A stretch of 37,002 nucleotides of DNA from Bacteroidales bacterium (lineage in GTDB: Bacteria; Bacteroidota; Bacteroidia; Bacteroidales; GWF2-38-335). The stretch lies in NCBI GenBank assembly GCA_016936815.1, contig JAFGXD010000089.1, forward strand, positions 1 through 37,002, written 5' to 3'. The notes beneath the pieces were generated by a model. That model saw nothing but the letters and a program-made list of their open reading frames with translations, had not been told where the DNA came from and ran no database searches. A program made the position numbers and the translations under genes. Each line of letters begins with the position of its first letter. Positions within the stretch are counted from its first letter, which is position 1. Shown piece by piece: positions 27,643-37,002 of this stretch.

Positions 27643-27673
27643 TTGCTAATGTCCTAACTTTTGCTCATATTTG
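27643..27673 (+). promoter_or_regulatory. Candidate promoter of the frameshifted ORF and lipoprotein
   Basis: TTG (27643-27645), a 20-nt spacer, then CATATTTG (27666-27673), one mismatch from TAnnTTTG. It lies 17 nt before the ATG at 27690 and just after the orphan terminator. Confidence 0.5.
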
Positions 27674-27689
27674 TATCAAATTCAATACA

Positions 27690-27885
27690 ATGAAGACGAA
27701 AATTATTTTTTTTTACGATACTATTTTTTGGATTTTTAAATTTTTTTGTCCACGCTCAGAACGAAGAAATGAACGGTTTTATTGATATTGGAATAATTTC
27801 AATAAATTATGTAGCAAATGGAGAGGAGGATAGTTTACTCAGCTTTTGCAGAACCTGCGAATTACAAAAAACATATATTGAATAA
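27690..27885 (+). pseudogene. Frameshifted small secreted protein (9-T run in the signal peptide)
   Basis: ATG at 27690 gives MKTKIIFF and then runs into a T9 tract (27706-27714), after which that frame has no plausible sequence. Removing one T joins it to a frame that reads TILFFGFLNFFVHAQ, completing a classic signal peptide, then NEEMNGFIDIGIISINYVAN and GEEDSLLSFCRTCELQKTYI, ending at TAA 27883-27885. The intact product would have 64 residues with a CRTC motif. The downstream frame has no start codon of its own. It could be a pseudogene, a homopolymer phase switch or an assembly error. The lipoprotein ATG follows 2 nt later. Confidence 0.6.
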
Positions 27886-27887
27886 TC

Positions 27888-28601
27888 ATGACAAATACTA
27901 AAATAATTGCTGCGCTATTGGCCTTAAATATGCTTTTTTCCTGTTCAAGTAGTAATAGAGAGAACGGTTCTGAAAAGTCACAAGAGGATACCATTCCTTC
28001 TCAAAAGTTGGAGGCAGATTTTTTGGCTGGAAATAAATTTGATTTCACTGTAAAAGATTTGTTCAAAAATGAAAATAGCGATATTGTGAATCCAATTGCA
28101 GTAGAAGATTTTGAATTGGCACTAAAAAAAATTGACCATTATTGGACAAAAGATTCGACTGCTCTTACCGAAACTCAAAAAGCGAGTATGAGATATATGA
28201 AAATATATGCTTTTGCAGGTCTAGTCTACCAGGGAAAGAAAACCCATGAAGAAATGAAAAACTTGGTTGAGTCTTTTGAAAATCAATTCTTAATAACTCA
28301 GCATCTTGAAATAACTGAGGGCAACGATATGCCGTTTAATCAGATTCAAGTTGAACAGGAAAATGACAGCATTATTGGAATAAGCTGTGCTAATAATGAT
28401 GGAGTGAACATTCATTGCTTTGTAAATGTTAGTATTGGGAATTATGACTTGCTACCAAATGTAGGCAAAAGAGCATATTTGGGTGGTAAGCTAAGTTCCT
28501 TTGAAGTGAGTGATGATGAGGTTTTTAGCTGGATAATTGGTTTAAAACTGACTGAAGGTTTTATTAAGTTTTTGGAAGATGAATTTGAACATGTAGAGTA
28601 A
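27888..28601 (+). CDS. Lipoprotein of unknown function
   Basis: 237 residues. The signal peptide MTNTKIIAALLALNMLFSC ends in a lipobox with Cys19, followed by a Ser/Asn/Glu-rich linker (SSSNRENGSEKSQEDT). The rest is acidic and soluble, with an alpha-helical middle (TALTETQKASMRYMKIYAFA, then GLVYQGKKTHEEMKNLVESF) and a beta-rich end (IGISCANNDGVNIHCFVNVS). No family recognised. It begins 2 nt after the stop of the frameshifted secreted ORF, so its expression may depend on translation through that ORF. It converges with the T9SS-sorted gene. Confidence 0.75.
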   Translation: MTNTKIIAALLALNMLFSCSSSNRENGSEKSQEDTIPSQKLEADFLAGNKFDFTVKDLFKNENSDIVNPIAVEDFELALKKIDHYWTKDSTALTETQKASMRYMKIYAFAGLVYQGKKTHEEMKNLVESFENQFLITQHLEITEGNDMPFNQIQVEQENDSIIGISCANNDGVNIHCFVNVSIGNYDLLPNVGKRAYLGGKLSSFEVSDDEVFSWIIGLKLTEGFIKFLEDEFEHVE

Positions 28602-28639
28602 TTTTTGTTTTTTCTTTGTCTCAATAAAAGATTAGACTA

Positions 28640-29650
28640 TTAGTTGCGGATAAATTTCTTTACAACAAGTTGGGTATTGTTATCAAGAATCCTTAAAAAA
28701 TAAACGCCCTTATTCAAATCTTTAACAAAAATAGGGCTATTGTTTTCGCAAACTCCGGTTCTTAAAATTTCTCCCAATACATTTGTAATATGATAATTAA
28801 ATATATCAAAATTTGTTTCAGGAATAATATATTCGTCAGTAGGGTTGGGGTATAGGTTTATGGCGGATATTTTGTTCATTTGTTTTCTTTCTGTAATCAT
28901 ACAGTTTGTTGGTGGTGGAATTTGGTCGCCACCTGTAATATAGTCTACAGTTCCCCAATATTGTACCGAGCAGTCTTCAAACACCTTAAATTTAAAGGTG
29001 CGTGAGCTTGTGCAACCTGAGGGGCAGTCACCAAAACCTACAACAAAATCATAGTATCTGTCGTTTCCAATTTTTTCATAATTTATTTCATTTCCATCTC
29101 CGTAATAGGGGCTTATTTCAGCATAAACAACTCCCTCAATTTCGCTTATTAACAGGCAAAGTGCTTTAGTGTTAATGTTTTGTTCAGTTTCAAGTGTTAC
29201 AACATCATAAGCGCTCCAATAATTGGTAACGGTAAAACCATATTGTGTTGTAAGGTTGTCAATATCAGGGTTTCCTGTATGCGTTTCTAAACTTGCCCAA
29301 GGACTTGTCCAAGGATATGAAGGATCAACTCTTATAAAGATTGTATTATAAACATGGTAGCAAACATATTGATGTATACAATAAAAATCAAATACGGAAT
29401 CTCTTTCAGGGATGCCTGTAACATTGAAAATAGCAGCTAATCCTTCCCAAATTGTATCTTGATAATTTTGAGGAATCTCAATACTATCTGAATATGGAGA
29501 GTCTTGTGCAAAAATTCTTTTAGATGCAATTTCTTTCACATCCTTGTCGTAGTATGCCTGTAAAACGGATGGAAGTTCGCATGATGAGGAGATTTGGGCT
29601 TGTGTTGTAAGAAATCCAATACAAAAAGAGATTAGTAGAAAAGTCTTCAT
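28640..29650 (-). CDS. Secreted protein with T9SS type-A C-terminal sorting domain
   Basis: 336 residues. Signal peptide MKTFLLISFCIGFLTTQAQ; a central domain of about 220 residues with several Cys and no family I recognise; then a C-terminal domain from about residue 265. INLYPNPTDEYI is the classic start of a Por-secretion-system sorting domain, followed by NYHITNVLGEILRTG and GVYFLRILDNNTQLVVKKFI. The protein should cross the outer membrane by the type IX system and be released or anchored on the surface. No T9SS components are in this window. The 128-nt gap to the upstream flippase holds nothing recognisable. Confidence 0.88.
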   Translation of the reverse strand: MKTFLLISFCIGFLTTQAQISSSCELPSVLQAYYDKDVKEIASKRIFAQDSPYSDSIEIPQNYQDTIWEGLAAIFNVTGIPERDSVFDFYCIHQYVCYHVYNTIFIRVDPSYPWTSPWASLETHTGNPDIDNLTTQYGFTVTNYWSAYDVVTLETEQNINTKALCLLISEIEGVVYAEISPYYGDGNEINYEKIGNDRYYDFVVGFGDCPSGCTSSRTFKFKVFEDCSVQYWGTVDYITGGDQIPPPTNCMITERKQMNKISAINLYPNPTDEYIIPETNFDIFNYHITNVLGEILRTGVCENNSPIFVKDLNKGVYFLRILDNNTQLVVKKFIRN

Positions 29651-29778
29651 TATTTGATGAATTAGGTTAGTAAAATAAAGATTTCAATTTTGGCATAAAG
29701 TATTTATTTCTATTATGACATAAAAATTTTAAATAGGTTGCCTGTGTAATGAAAAATAATTATTTATTTAATTAAGTA

Positions 29779-31134
29779 TTATTTTATTCCTTTTCTCAAC
29801 CTAACATTAAAAGGATATGTCAAGAAGCCAAATTTGAGATAAATGAACCAAACTGCAAGGCCGTTCCATAAAATTGTAGTAAAACCTGTTGCTATTGCTG
29901 CTCCAAGTATTCCATATTCAGGAATTAATATGAAATTTAATACAATGTTTAGTAAGGTGCTGATGGTTAAAATATTTCTGGCGATTATCTCTTTTCCTGC
30001 CATCTTTAAGATATGGATTGTGGAACCGGAGATTGCACTAAAGAATTGTGCTCCTGCTAGTATTAGTAGGGCATCGCGACCGGTTTCGAATTCGCTTCCG
30101 AAAATTCCAAGCATAAATTCCGGAAAAATAAATATTACAAGCAAAATTGGAAGTGAAATAATGAAAATTAGTAAAGTGGTTTGTTTCACAAAATTCTTAA
30201 ACAAGGCACTGTCTTTTCTTTCATAAAGTTCAGCATATTTTGGCATTGCTATGCTGTTAACTGCTACAAGAACAATGGAATTTAGTGCTGCAATTTTTAT
30301 TGCTGTGTTGTAAATTCCTACTTCGGCTTCGGGCTTAAATGCACTTAACATTAATATGTCTGTCCAGCTCATTATTAAAAATAGTGAGTTAGAAAGCAAC
30401 ATTGGCAAGGTTGTTTTAAGAATTTCTCTGTTTGTAAATGGCAATTCTCCAATATAGGCTTTTTGGTTATTTCCCTTTCTCTCAAAGGTTTTCTTTATAA
30501 ATAAAAAACTTATTGGAAGAAGCAAAACTAATCCAATTCCTAAAGAATATACTGAATGGTTAATTGTGGTTTCCGATTTTTCGAAAAGGTAGAAAACACC
30601 TATAATTACTAGTGTTGCTATGTAAACCGTTCCATTCTGAAATATTGAAAACCCCGAAATATTCTTCAATCCCTTTAGTGCTTCGGCATTGTAATTTATT
30701 AACGATAAGGGTATTATGGAAATCGCTACAATTATTATAAGATAGTTGAACTCGGTTGTTTCGAAAAAAAGTTTAGAAAGGGGTTCAGAAAGTAACATTA
30801 GAAGGCCGGTAACAACTATTCCGGTTAATGTTATCCATAAAACTCCTTTTTTGTAAATTTTTGGTATCAGACTAAATTTTTTCTGACTGTAAAAACTGGC
30901 TATATATTTTACTATAGATGTGTCGAACCCCAGCTTTGCTATAACTACGTTTACCATTAATATTGTCCATAAACTCGAGAAAACCCCTACTCCTTGAGCT
31001 CCGTAAAGCATCGCCAAAACCCAGAAAAACAAATATCCTATAAAAACCCCCGATAATTTAAAAATAAGAGCTACAAAACTACCTCTTAGTAATTCAAATA
31101 AATGTCTGTCTCCTATGGCTTTAACAAGATTCAA
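29779..31134 (-). CDS. Polysaccharide flippase, Wzx/MATE-like (MviN/MOP superfamily)
   Basis: 451 residues with about 12-14 transmembrane helices. N-terminal LLRGSFVALIFKLSGVFIGY and FFWVLAMLYGAQGVGVFSSL match polysaccharide-synthesis family proteins; a loop around FASFYSQKKF-like KYIASFYSQKKFSLIPKIYK follows. Such proteins flip lipid-linked sugars across the inner membrane. Ends LRKGIK, with a near-copy of this end at 27232-27335 next to the sulfotransferase. It starts 12 nt after the ubiD stop, so it is probably cotranscribed with it. No glycosyltransferases or Wzy are present, so the sugar substrate is unknown. Confidence 0.9.
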   Translation of the reverse strand: MNLVKAIGDRHLFELLRGSFVALIFKLSGVFIGYLFFWVLAMLYGAQGVGVFSSLWTILMVNVVIAKLGFDTSIVKYIASFYSQKKFSLIPKIYKKGVLWITLTGIVVTGLLMLLSEPLSKLFFETTEFNYLIIIVAISIIPLSLINYNAEALKGLKNISGFSIFQNGTVYIATLVIIGVFYLFEKSETTINHSVYSLGIGLVLLLPISFLFIKKTFERKGNNQKAYIGELPFTNREILKTTLPMLLSNSLFLIMSWTDILMLSAFKPEAEVGIYNTAIKIAALNSIVLVAVNSIAMPKYAELYERKDSALFKNFVKQTTLLIFIISLPILLVIFIFPEFMLGIFGSEFETGRDALLILAGAQFFSAISGSTIHILKMAGKEIIARNILTISTLLNIVLNFILIPEYGILGAAIATGFTTILWNGLAVWFIYLKFGFLTYPFNVRLRKGIK

Positions 31135-31146
31135 AATTTTTAAATT

Positions 31147-33021
31147 TTAGTCAATTATTTCTTTTTTACCTTTAATAAGACTCTTGTATTTTAAAGAAGG
31201 TGAATTAATTTTTTCACCAATTTCATATTTCTCCCATTTTTCATCAACAAGCTCAATTGTTTTTTCATCCATTGCCAAGACATTTGGCCATTGTCTGTTA
31301 AAATTCTTATTTCCTATTTTTCTTCTACCATCTATAACAAGCAGTTCATTATTCAAATCTTTGTAAACAAAACTATCTCTTACAGGGTCGGTATTGCCGG
31401 TCAAAATCCATGTGAAAAGTTTAAAATCACTTATGTCGACTTGCGAGTTGCAGAAAAACAGGAATTTTATAGTGCCATTTGTTCCCTGCATTATTTTTTC
31501 GGTTATTTCTTTCAAATCTTTTTTTGTTTCATCATTAAGCGAAATAATTAAAACGGGAATTCCTTCTTCAACTAAATTGCTGTTTATGGAATTAATTTCC
31601 GGAATGTTTTCTTTTAAGTTTGAAAGGCTGTTTACATCTAAAGGAATTATTTCATTAGTTTTGCTTCCTGTGCCGTCAATTCCCATTTTACCGCCAAAGG
31701 CAAATTCTGAAGATGCATGATCGAGAACATCAAGAGGACCTTCACTTAAGATAATGTCTTTGTTGATGTTTATGCTGTTCGCTAAATGCTTTGCAACTTG
31801 TTTATAATCATTAATATCAATGTTTTCAGGCAGAACCAGTAGAAATTTATTAAACATCATTTGTCCTGCTCCCCAAAGTGTGTTAATTACTTTTCTGGCA
31901 TGGCCGGGGAATTCGGGATTAAGTTTTACTATTGCTATGTTATGGGCCACTCCTTCGAAAGGTAGATTCATATCGAGAAGTTCCGGCAACATTGTAAGTT
32001 GTATTGGAGCCAAAAATATTCTTTCTGTAGCTTTTCCAATCCAAGCATCTTCCTGAGGTGGTATTCCGACAATTGTGGTCGGGTAAACGGCATTTTTTCT
32101 ATGGGTAATGCATGTTACATGAAATTTTGGGTAAAAATCTGCCAGTGAATAAAACCCTGTATGATCTCCAAAAGGACCTTCCAGAATGTAATCTTCAAGA
32201 GTATCTACATAGCCTTCAATTATTATTTCAGCATCTGCAGGAACTTCAATATCCTGACTAATACATTTTACCAATTCAACTTTTTTCTTTCTAAGAAAAC
32301 CTGCCAGTAGGTATTCATCAACCGAATCGGGTAGGGGAGCTGTTGCCGAATAGGTGTAAACAGGATCGCCTCCCAATGATACAGCTACAGGCATTTTTCT
32401 TATTCCTTTTTCTTTGAAAAGTCTAAAGTGTTTTGCTCCTGTTTTGTGCATGTGCCAGTGCATTCCGGTTGTTTGTTTGTCGAGAATTTGCATTCGGTAC
32501 ATTCCAACATTTCTTGAACCTGTTTCAGGGTCTTTTGTATGAACGCTTGGCAAGGTAATAAATGGTCCTCCGTCTAAAGGCCAGCAAGTTAATACAGGCA
32601 AAATTGTTAAATCGGGGTTTAAATTAATAACTTCCTGGCATTTACCTTTTCCATTAATGGTTTTTGGCATCCATGAACCAAATTTAGATAGTGAAGGAAG
32701 TAATTTAAGTTTTTCGAAAAGGCTGTTTTTTGGACTTGTAAGGTTTTTAAAAATCGATTTAATTTCCTTCCCCGGCTCATCAAGATTCTTAACGCCAAGA
32801 GCAATACACATTCTTTTTTGAGAGCCATAAGCATTAATCAAAACCGGAAAATCTGTTCCATTATTTTCGAAAAGCAATGCTTTGTTTTGATTTTCTGATT
32901 TGCTAATTCTGTCGGTTATTTCAGTAATTTCCAGATTTGTGCTTACCTTTTCCTTAATTCTGATTAACTCGTTTTCCTTTTCAAGAGTATTTATAAAATC
33001 TCCAAGTCCTTTATGGGCCAT
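31147..33021 (-). CDS. UbiD-family decarboxylase (prFMN-dependent)
   Basis: 624 residues from the ATG at 33021 (MAHKGLGDFINTLEKENELI), which matches the UbiD N-terminus; a start 12 nt further upstream would lie in the leader before it. Visible motifs: SRNVGMYRMQILDKQTTGMH with its Arg, EGPFGDHTGFYSLADFYPKF for metal and prenylated-FMN binding, and IVGIPPQEDAWIGKATERIF. UbiD enzymes reversibly decarboxylate aromatic acids; in Bacteroidota a likely role is menaquinone synthesis, possibly by the futalosine route, but no other mqn or ubiX gene is here. It follows eno across a long hairpin and precedes the flippase by 12 nt. Confidence 0.9.
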   Translation of the reverse strand: MAHKGLGDFINTLEKENELIRIKEKVSTNLEITEITDRISKSENQNKALLFENNGTDFPVLINAYGSQKRMCIALGVKNLDEPGKEIKSIFKNLTSPKNSLFEKLKLLPSLSKFGSWMPKTINGKGKCQEVINLNPDLTILPVLTCWPLDGGPFITLPSVHTKDPETGSRNVGMYRMQILDKQTTGMHWHMHKTGAKHFRLFKEKGIRKMPVAVSLGGDPVYTYSATAPLPDSVDEYLLAGFLRKKKVELVKCISQDIEVPADAEIIIEGYVDTLEDYILEGPFGDHTGFYSLADFYPKFHVTCITHRKNAVYPTTIVGIPPQEDAWIGKATERIFLAPIQLTMLPELLDMNLPFEGVAHNIAIVKLNPEFPGHARKVINTLWGAGQMMFNKFLLVLPENIDINDYKQVAKHLANSININKDIILSEGPLDVLDHASSEFAFGGKMGIDGTGSKTNEIIPLDVNSLSNLKENIPEINSINSNLVEEGIPVLIISLNDETKKDLKEITEKIMQGTNGTIKFLFFCNSQVDISDFKLFTWILTGNTDPVRDSFVYKDLNNELLVIDGRRKIGNKNFNRQWPNVLAMDEKTIELVDEKWEKYEIGEKINSPSLKYKSLIKGKKEIID

Positions 33022-33034
33022 AGTAATAAACATT

Positions 33035-33072
33035 AATGCTCTCGTCTTAAATCCACTTAAGACGAGAGCATT
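33035..33072 (-). terminator. Perfect 16-bp hairpin between eno and ubiD
   Basis: Positions 33035-33050 are the exact reverse complement of 33057-33072, with a 6-nt loop (33051-33056). On the minus strand it starts 10 nt after the eno stop and ends 13 nt before the ubiD ATG. The following sequence is AT-rich (AATGTTTATTAC) but not a clean U-run; the cleaner T-run is on the plus strand. It may terminate eno transcripts, attenuate ubiD or stabilise a processed mRNA end. Confidence 0.7.
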
Positions 33073-33082
33073 TTATTGTGAA

Positions 33083-34633
<1,551 letters not shown>

Positions 34634-36508
34634 ATGAAAAGAACTAATAATTTTGCATTGTTTACTTTGCTATTTGTTTCCTGTTCCTTAATTCAGGCTC
34701 AAAATTCAGGCTTAATTATTCCGGTTAATCATCAAAGGGCTATTAAGGAAGGTACAAGAACCAATACCGGAATTCCGGGTGAAAAATATTTTCAAAACAG
34801 GGCTGATTATAAAATATCGGCTGAATTCGACCCGTTTTCAGCCAAGCTTAAAGGAAGTGAAATTGTAGCGTATAAAAACAATAGTCCCGATACTATTAAG
34901 TATCTTGTAATAAGGCTGTATCAGAACATTTTTAAGGACGATGCTGCTCGTCAGGTTCAGGTTAATGCTGAAGATTTACATTCAGGAGTAAAAATAAAAA
35001 AACTGAGTATTGGTGAAAATGTAATTCCTGAGAGCAATTTTAGGTTTTATGGCACAAATCTTATTGTTCCAATTCCGGGAAAATTGTTTCCGGCTTCTAC
35101 AATTAAATTAAATGTTGAATGGGAATCGGATTTGCCCAACAAAACAAACTTACGAATGGGTAGATACGATACAGCATCTTATTTTGTGGCATATTGGTAT
35201 CCGCAAATTTCTGTTTACGACGATATTTCGGGGTGGTGTGTGGAAAGCTACAATGGTGTTCAGGAATTTTATAACGATTATGGAAGTTTTGATGTGGAAA
35301 TTACTGCTCCTAAAGGCTTTGTAGTTTGGGCTACGGGAGAATTGCAAAATGCCGGCAAAATTTTTTCGGAGCAGGTTTTGGAGAGAATAGAAAAGTCGAA
35401 AAAGACTGATAATCTTGTAAGAATAATAACCGCAGAGGATTTCAAAAACAAGACAATATTTGCTGAAAATCAGGAAAATAAATGGCATTTCTCAGCCGAT
35501 TTTGTTTCAGATTTTGCTTTTGGACTTAGCGACAAATACGTATGGGATGCCGCAGGAACTGTGGTTGATAAGAAGTCGGGAAGAAGAGCAGTTGTAAATT
35601 CTGTGTATAAGACAGGCTCTAAAGATGGTGAAGGAATTGCTGAAATTGGAGCAAAAACAATTAAGAAATTATCTGAAGAACTAATTGGAATTCCTTATCC
35701 TTATTCGCATAACACTGTGTGGGAAGGTCATGGTGGCATGGAGTTTCCAATGATGTGTAACGACGGCCCAGTGGATGATTTTTACGATAAAGTATTTGTT
35801 ACTGCACATGAAATTTCTCACTCATATTTTCCATTTTTGGTTGGCACTAATGAAACTCATTTTGCATGGATGGACGAAGGTTTAATTACTTTTATTCCGA
35901 AGGCGATAGAATTGGAATATGGAAACAAAAATGCTCATTATTATGTTTCAGCTTATGGCAGAGCAGCCATGGGAACCATAAACGATTTGCCTTTAATAAT
36001 ACCTTCAACCCAAATGACAGGCTCTACATATATGATGCAAAACTACGGAAGAGCAGCAACGGGTTTTTATTTTGTTCACGATATTATTGGTGCCGAGATG
36101 TTTAAAAAGGTACTAAAGGAATTTGTTACAAGGTGGGAAGGAAAGCATCCTTTGCCAACCGATTTTGTAAATACATTAAATTTTGTAACCGGTGAAGATT
36201 GGGCATGGTTCTGGAATCCATGGTTTTATGAATTTGGTTATGCCGATTTATCGCTGGATAATGTTGTAATTGAAAATGGCAGTATTAAATTGAAAGTAAA
36301 AAAATCAGGTATATTTCCTGTTCCCGTTAAATTAACAATTAATTTTGAAGACGGTTCAACTGATATAATAAGGGAAACTGCCAAAATATGGAAAAATTCG
36401 GAGGTTTGGAGTTTCGAAAAGACATATAAAAAGACCGTTGTTTCAATTGAACTAGGCGATAAGGATATTCCGGATGCTTTTCTAGATGATAATAGTTTTA
36501 CTTATTAA
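34634..36508 (+). CDS. M1-family metallopeptidase (aminopeptidase N-like), exported
   Basis: 624 residues. Signal peptide MKRTNNFALFTLLFVSCSLI ending near QAQ; a beta-sandwich N-terminal domain follows. The gluzincin catalytic site is complete: TAHEISHSYFP (His392, Glu393, His396) and Glu415 in FAWMDEG, the HExxH-x18-E spacing of M1. The substrate-binding motif HGGMEFPMM (Glu370) replaces the usual GAMEN. A C-terminal region from about residue 560 forms another beta domain. It would cleave peptides in the periplasm or outside. No T9SS domain is seen at the C-terminus. Confidence 0.93.
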   Translation: MKRTNNFALFTLLFVSCSLIQAQNSGLIIPVNHQRAIKEGTRTNTGIPGEKYFQNRADYKISAEFDPFSAKLKGSEIVAYKNNSPDTIKYLVIRLYQNIFKDDAARQVQVNAEDLHSGVKIKKLSIGENVIPESNFRFYGTNLIVPIPGKLFPASTIKLNVEWESDLPNKTNLRMGRYDTASYFVAYWYPQISVYDDISGWCVESYNGVQEFYNDYGSFDVEITAPKGFVVWATGELQNAGKIFSEQVLERIEKSKKTDNLVRIITAEDFKNKTIFAENQENKWHFSADFVSDFAFGLSDKYVWDAAGTVVDKKSGRRAVVNSVYKTGSKDGEGIAEIGAKTIKKLSEELIGIPYPYSHNTVWEGHGGMEFPMMCNDGPVDDFYDKVFVTAHEISHSYFPFLVGTNETHFAWMDEGLITFIPKAIELEYGNKNAHYYVSAYGRAAMGTINDLPLIIPSTQMTGSTYMMQNYGRAATGFYFVHDIIGAEMFKKVLKEFVTRWEGKHPLPTDFVNTLNFVTGEDWAWFWNPWFYEFGYADLSLDNVVIENGSIKLKVKKSGIFPVPVKLTINFEDGSTDIIRETAKIWKNSEVWSFEKTYKKTVVSIELGDKDIPDAFLDDNSFTY

Positions 36509-36573
36509 TACCACATCAATCCCACATAACATCACCTAAATCAATAAACCTGCTGCATAACATACGGGGGGGG

Positions 36574-36581
36574 TAAATTTG
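36574..36581 (+). promoter_or_regulatory. Candidate -7 box directly after a G8 tract
   Basis: TAAATTTG fits TAnnTTTG and lies 95 nt before the ATG at 36677. A run of eight G (36566-36573) abuts it and fills the promoter spacer; no TTG is found at the usual -33 distance (only CTG at 36553-36555). No other feature is seen in the 168-nt gap 36509-36676. Confidence 0.35.
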
Positions 36582-36676
36582 TTATTTCATCTCACTATTT
36601 TTATTGCCTGAATGAAAATCCATTTTTTTGGATTCGGGAGATTGAAATAATAATAATCAACATAAAACAAATAGCT

Positions 36677-37002
36677 ATGAAAAAATTCCTTTTTCTGTTT
36701 GCAGCAGTTTTTCTAACCTGCAGCCTAACAAAGTCGCAAACCACATTGGACGACTTTTCCTTTCAGGTTTATTATCAAACCACAAGCGAAGACCCCTTGG
36801 TTTTCGATTCGCTTTGCACAAGAGTGTGTAAAGTTGAAATTCCCGACACAGCAAATCTTGCAAAGATTTATGTAAATGTTGGAACAGCAGAAAACACAGC
36901 AGATATAATAAATACTGTTTTTGAGTTTGATGTAGAAGAAAGTCTGCCTGCCGGCTTAACCTACCGAAGAGAAGGTAATAATGTTTATCTGGGGTTATTA
37001 CA
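36677..37002 (+). CDS. Start of a secreted protein (partial, runs off the right edge)
   Basis: At least 108 residues, open to the end of the window. Signal peptide MKKFLFLFAAVFLTCSLTKSQ (a typical Bacteroidota ...SQ cleavage end). The mature part (TTLDDFSFQVYYQTTSEDPL, then VCKVEIPDTANLAKIYVNVG) looks like a beta-rich extracellular domain. Too little is present to assign a family; a C-terminal sorting domain may lie beyond the edge. It sits 168 nt after the M1 peptidase. Confidence 0.8.
   Translation, partial: MKKFLFLFAAVFLTCSLTKSQTTLDDFSFQVYYQTTSEDPLVFDSLCTRVCKVEIPDTANLAKIYVNVGTAENTADIINTVFEFDVEESLPAGLTYRREGNNVYLGLL

Noticed and set aside
35150-35488. 112-residue minus-strand ORF
   Set aside because: Antisense within the M1 peptidase gene; no family features.
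36675-36863. 62-residue minus-strand ORF at the right end
   Set aside because: Antisense to the signal-peptide-bearing gene that begins at 36677.

Overview
The window looks like a core chromosomal segment of a low-GC Bacteroidota bacterium, probably Bacteroidales/Marinilabiliales-like, although no 16S rRNA gene is present to fix the lineage. The evidence is the AT-rich sequence, promoters of the Bacteroidota type (TTG, about 19 nt, TAnnTTTG), few Shine-Dalgarno sites (most starts are preceded only by A-rich sequence), a secreted protein with a type IX secretion (T9SS) C-terminal domain, a YESQA-repeat (DUF6150-like) protein, an EF-G paralog, and fusA followed directly by rpsJ with no tuf.

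Left flank (1-8218): the tail of a TPR-like protein; a Cys-rich lipoprotein downstream of gcvP (glycine cleavage P-protein), both on minus; then a plus-strand run of an exported/membrane protein of unknown function, an EamA-type transporter, a YkgJ-like Cys-cluster protein and the repeat protein. This run meets fusA2 (EF-G2-like) head to head at a bidirectional terminator. The fusA2 product has lost the catalytic His and the NKxD motif that the canonical EF-G in the same window keeps.

Centre (8430-26290): one uninterrupted 17.7-kb plus-strand superoperon merging the str, S10, spc and alpha clusters: rpsL-rpsG-fusA-rpsJ-rplC-rplD-rplW-rplB-rpsS-rplV-rpsC-rplP-rpmC-rpsQ-rplN-rplX-rplE-rpsN-rpsH-rplF-rplR-rpsE-rpmD-rplO-secY-map-infA-rpmJ-rpsM-rpsK-rpsD-rpoA-rplQ. 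It has a strong promoter before rpsL, gaps of 37 nt or less, three 1-nt TAATG overlaps, and a bidirectional hairpin terminator after rplQ. It encodes ribosomal proteins, EF-G, IF-1, RNA polymerase alpha, the SecY channel and methionine aminopeptidase.

Right flank (26288-37002): a more plastic region. It holds a PAPS-type sulfotransferase, a short ORF carrying a duplicated flippase C-terminus coupled to it, a decayed small gene with an orphan terminator, a frameshifted secreted ORF, a lipoprotein, a T9SS-sorted secreted protein, an intact Wzx-like flippase, a UbiD-family decarboxylase, enolase, an M1 metallopeptidase and the start of another secreted protein. Sulfotransferase and flippase suggest surface-glycan biology, but no glycosyltransferases are present to confirm it. 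I found no rRNA, tRNA, CRISPR, IS element or complete phage-defence system. The most unusual signals are the EF-G2 paralog, the flippase remnant with its neighbouring gene debris, the YESQA-repeat protein, two long perfect hairpins abutting start codons, and a G8 tract beside a promoter-like box.
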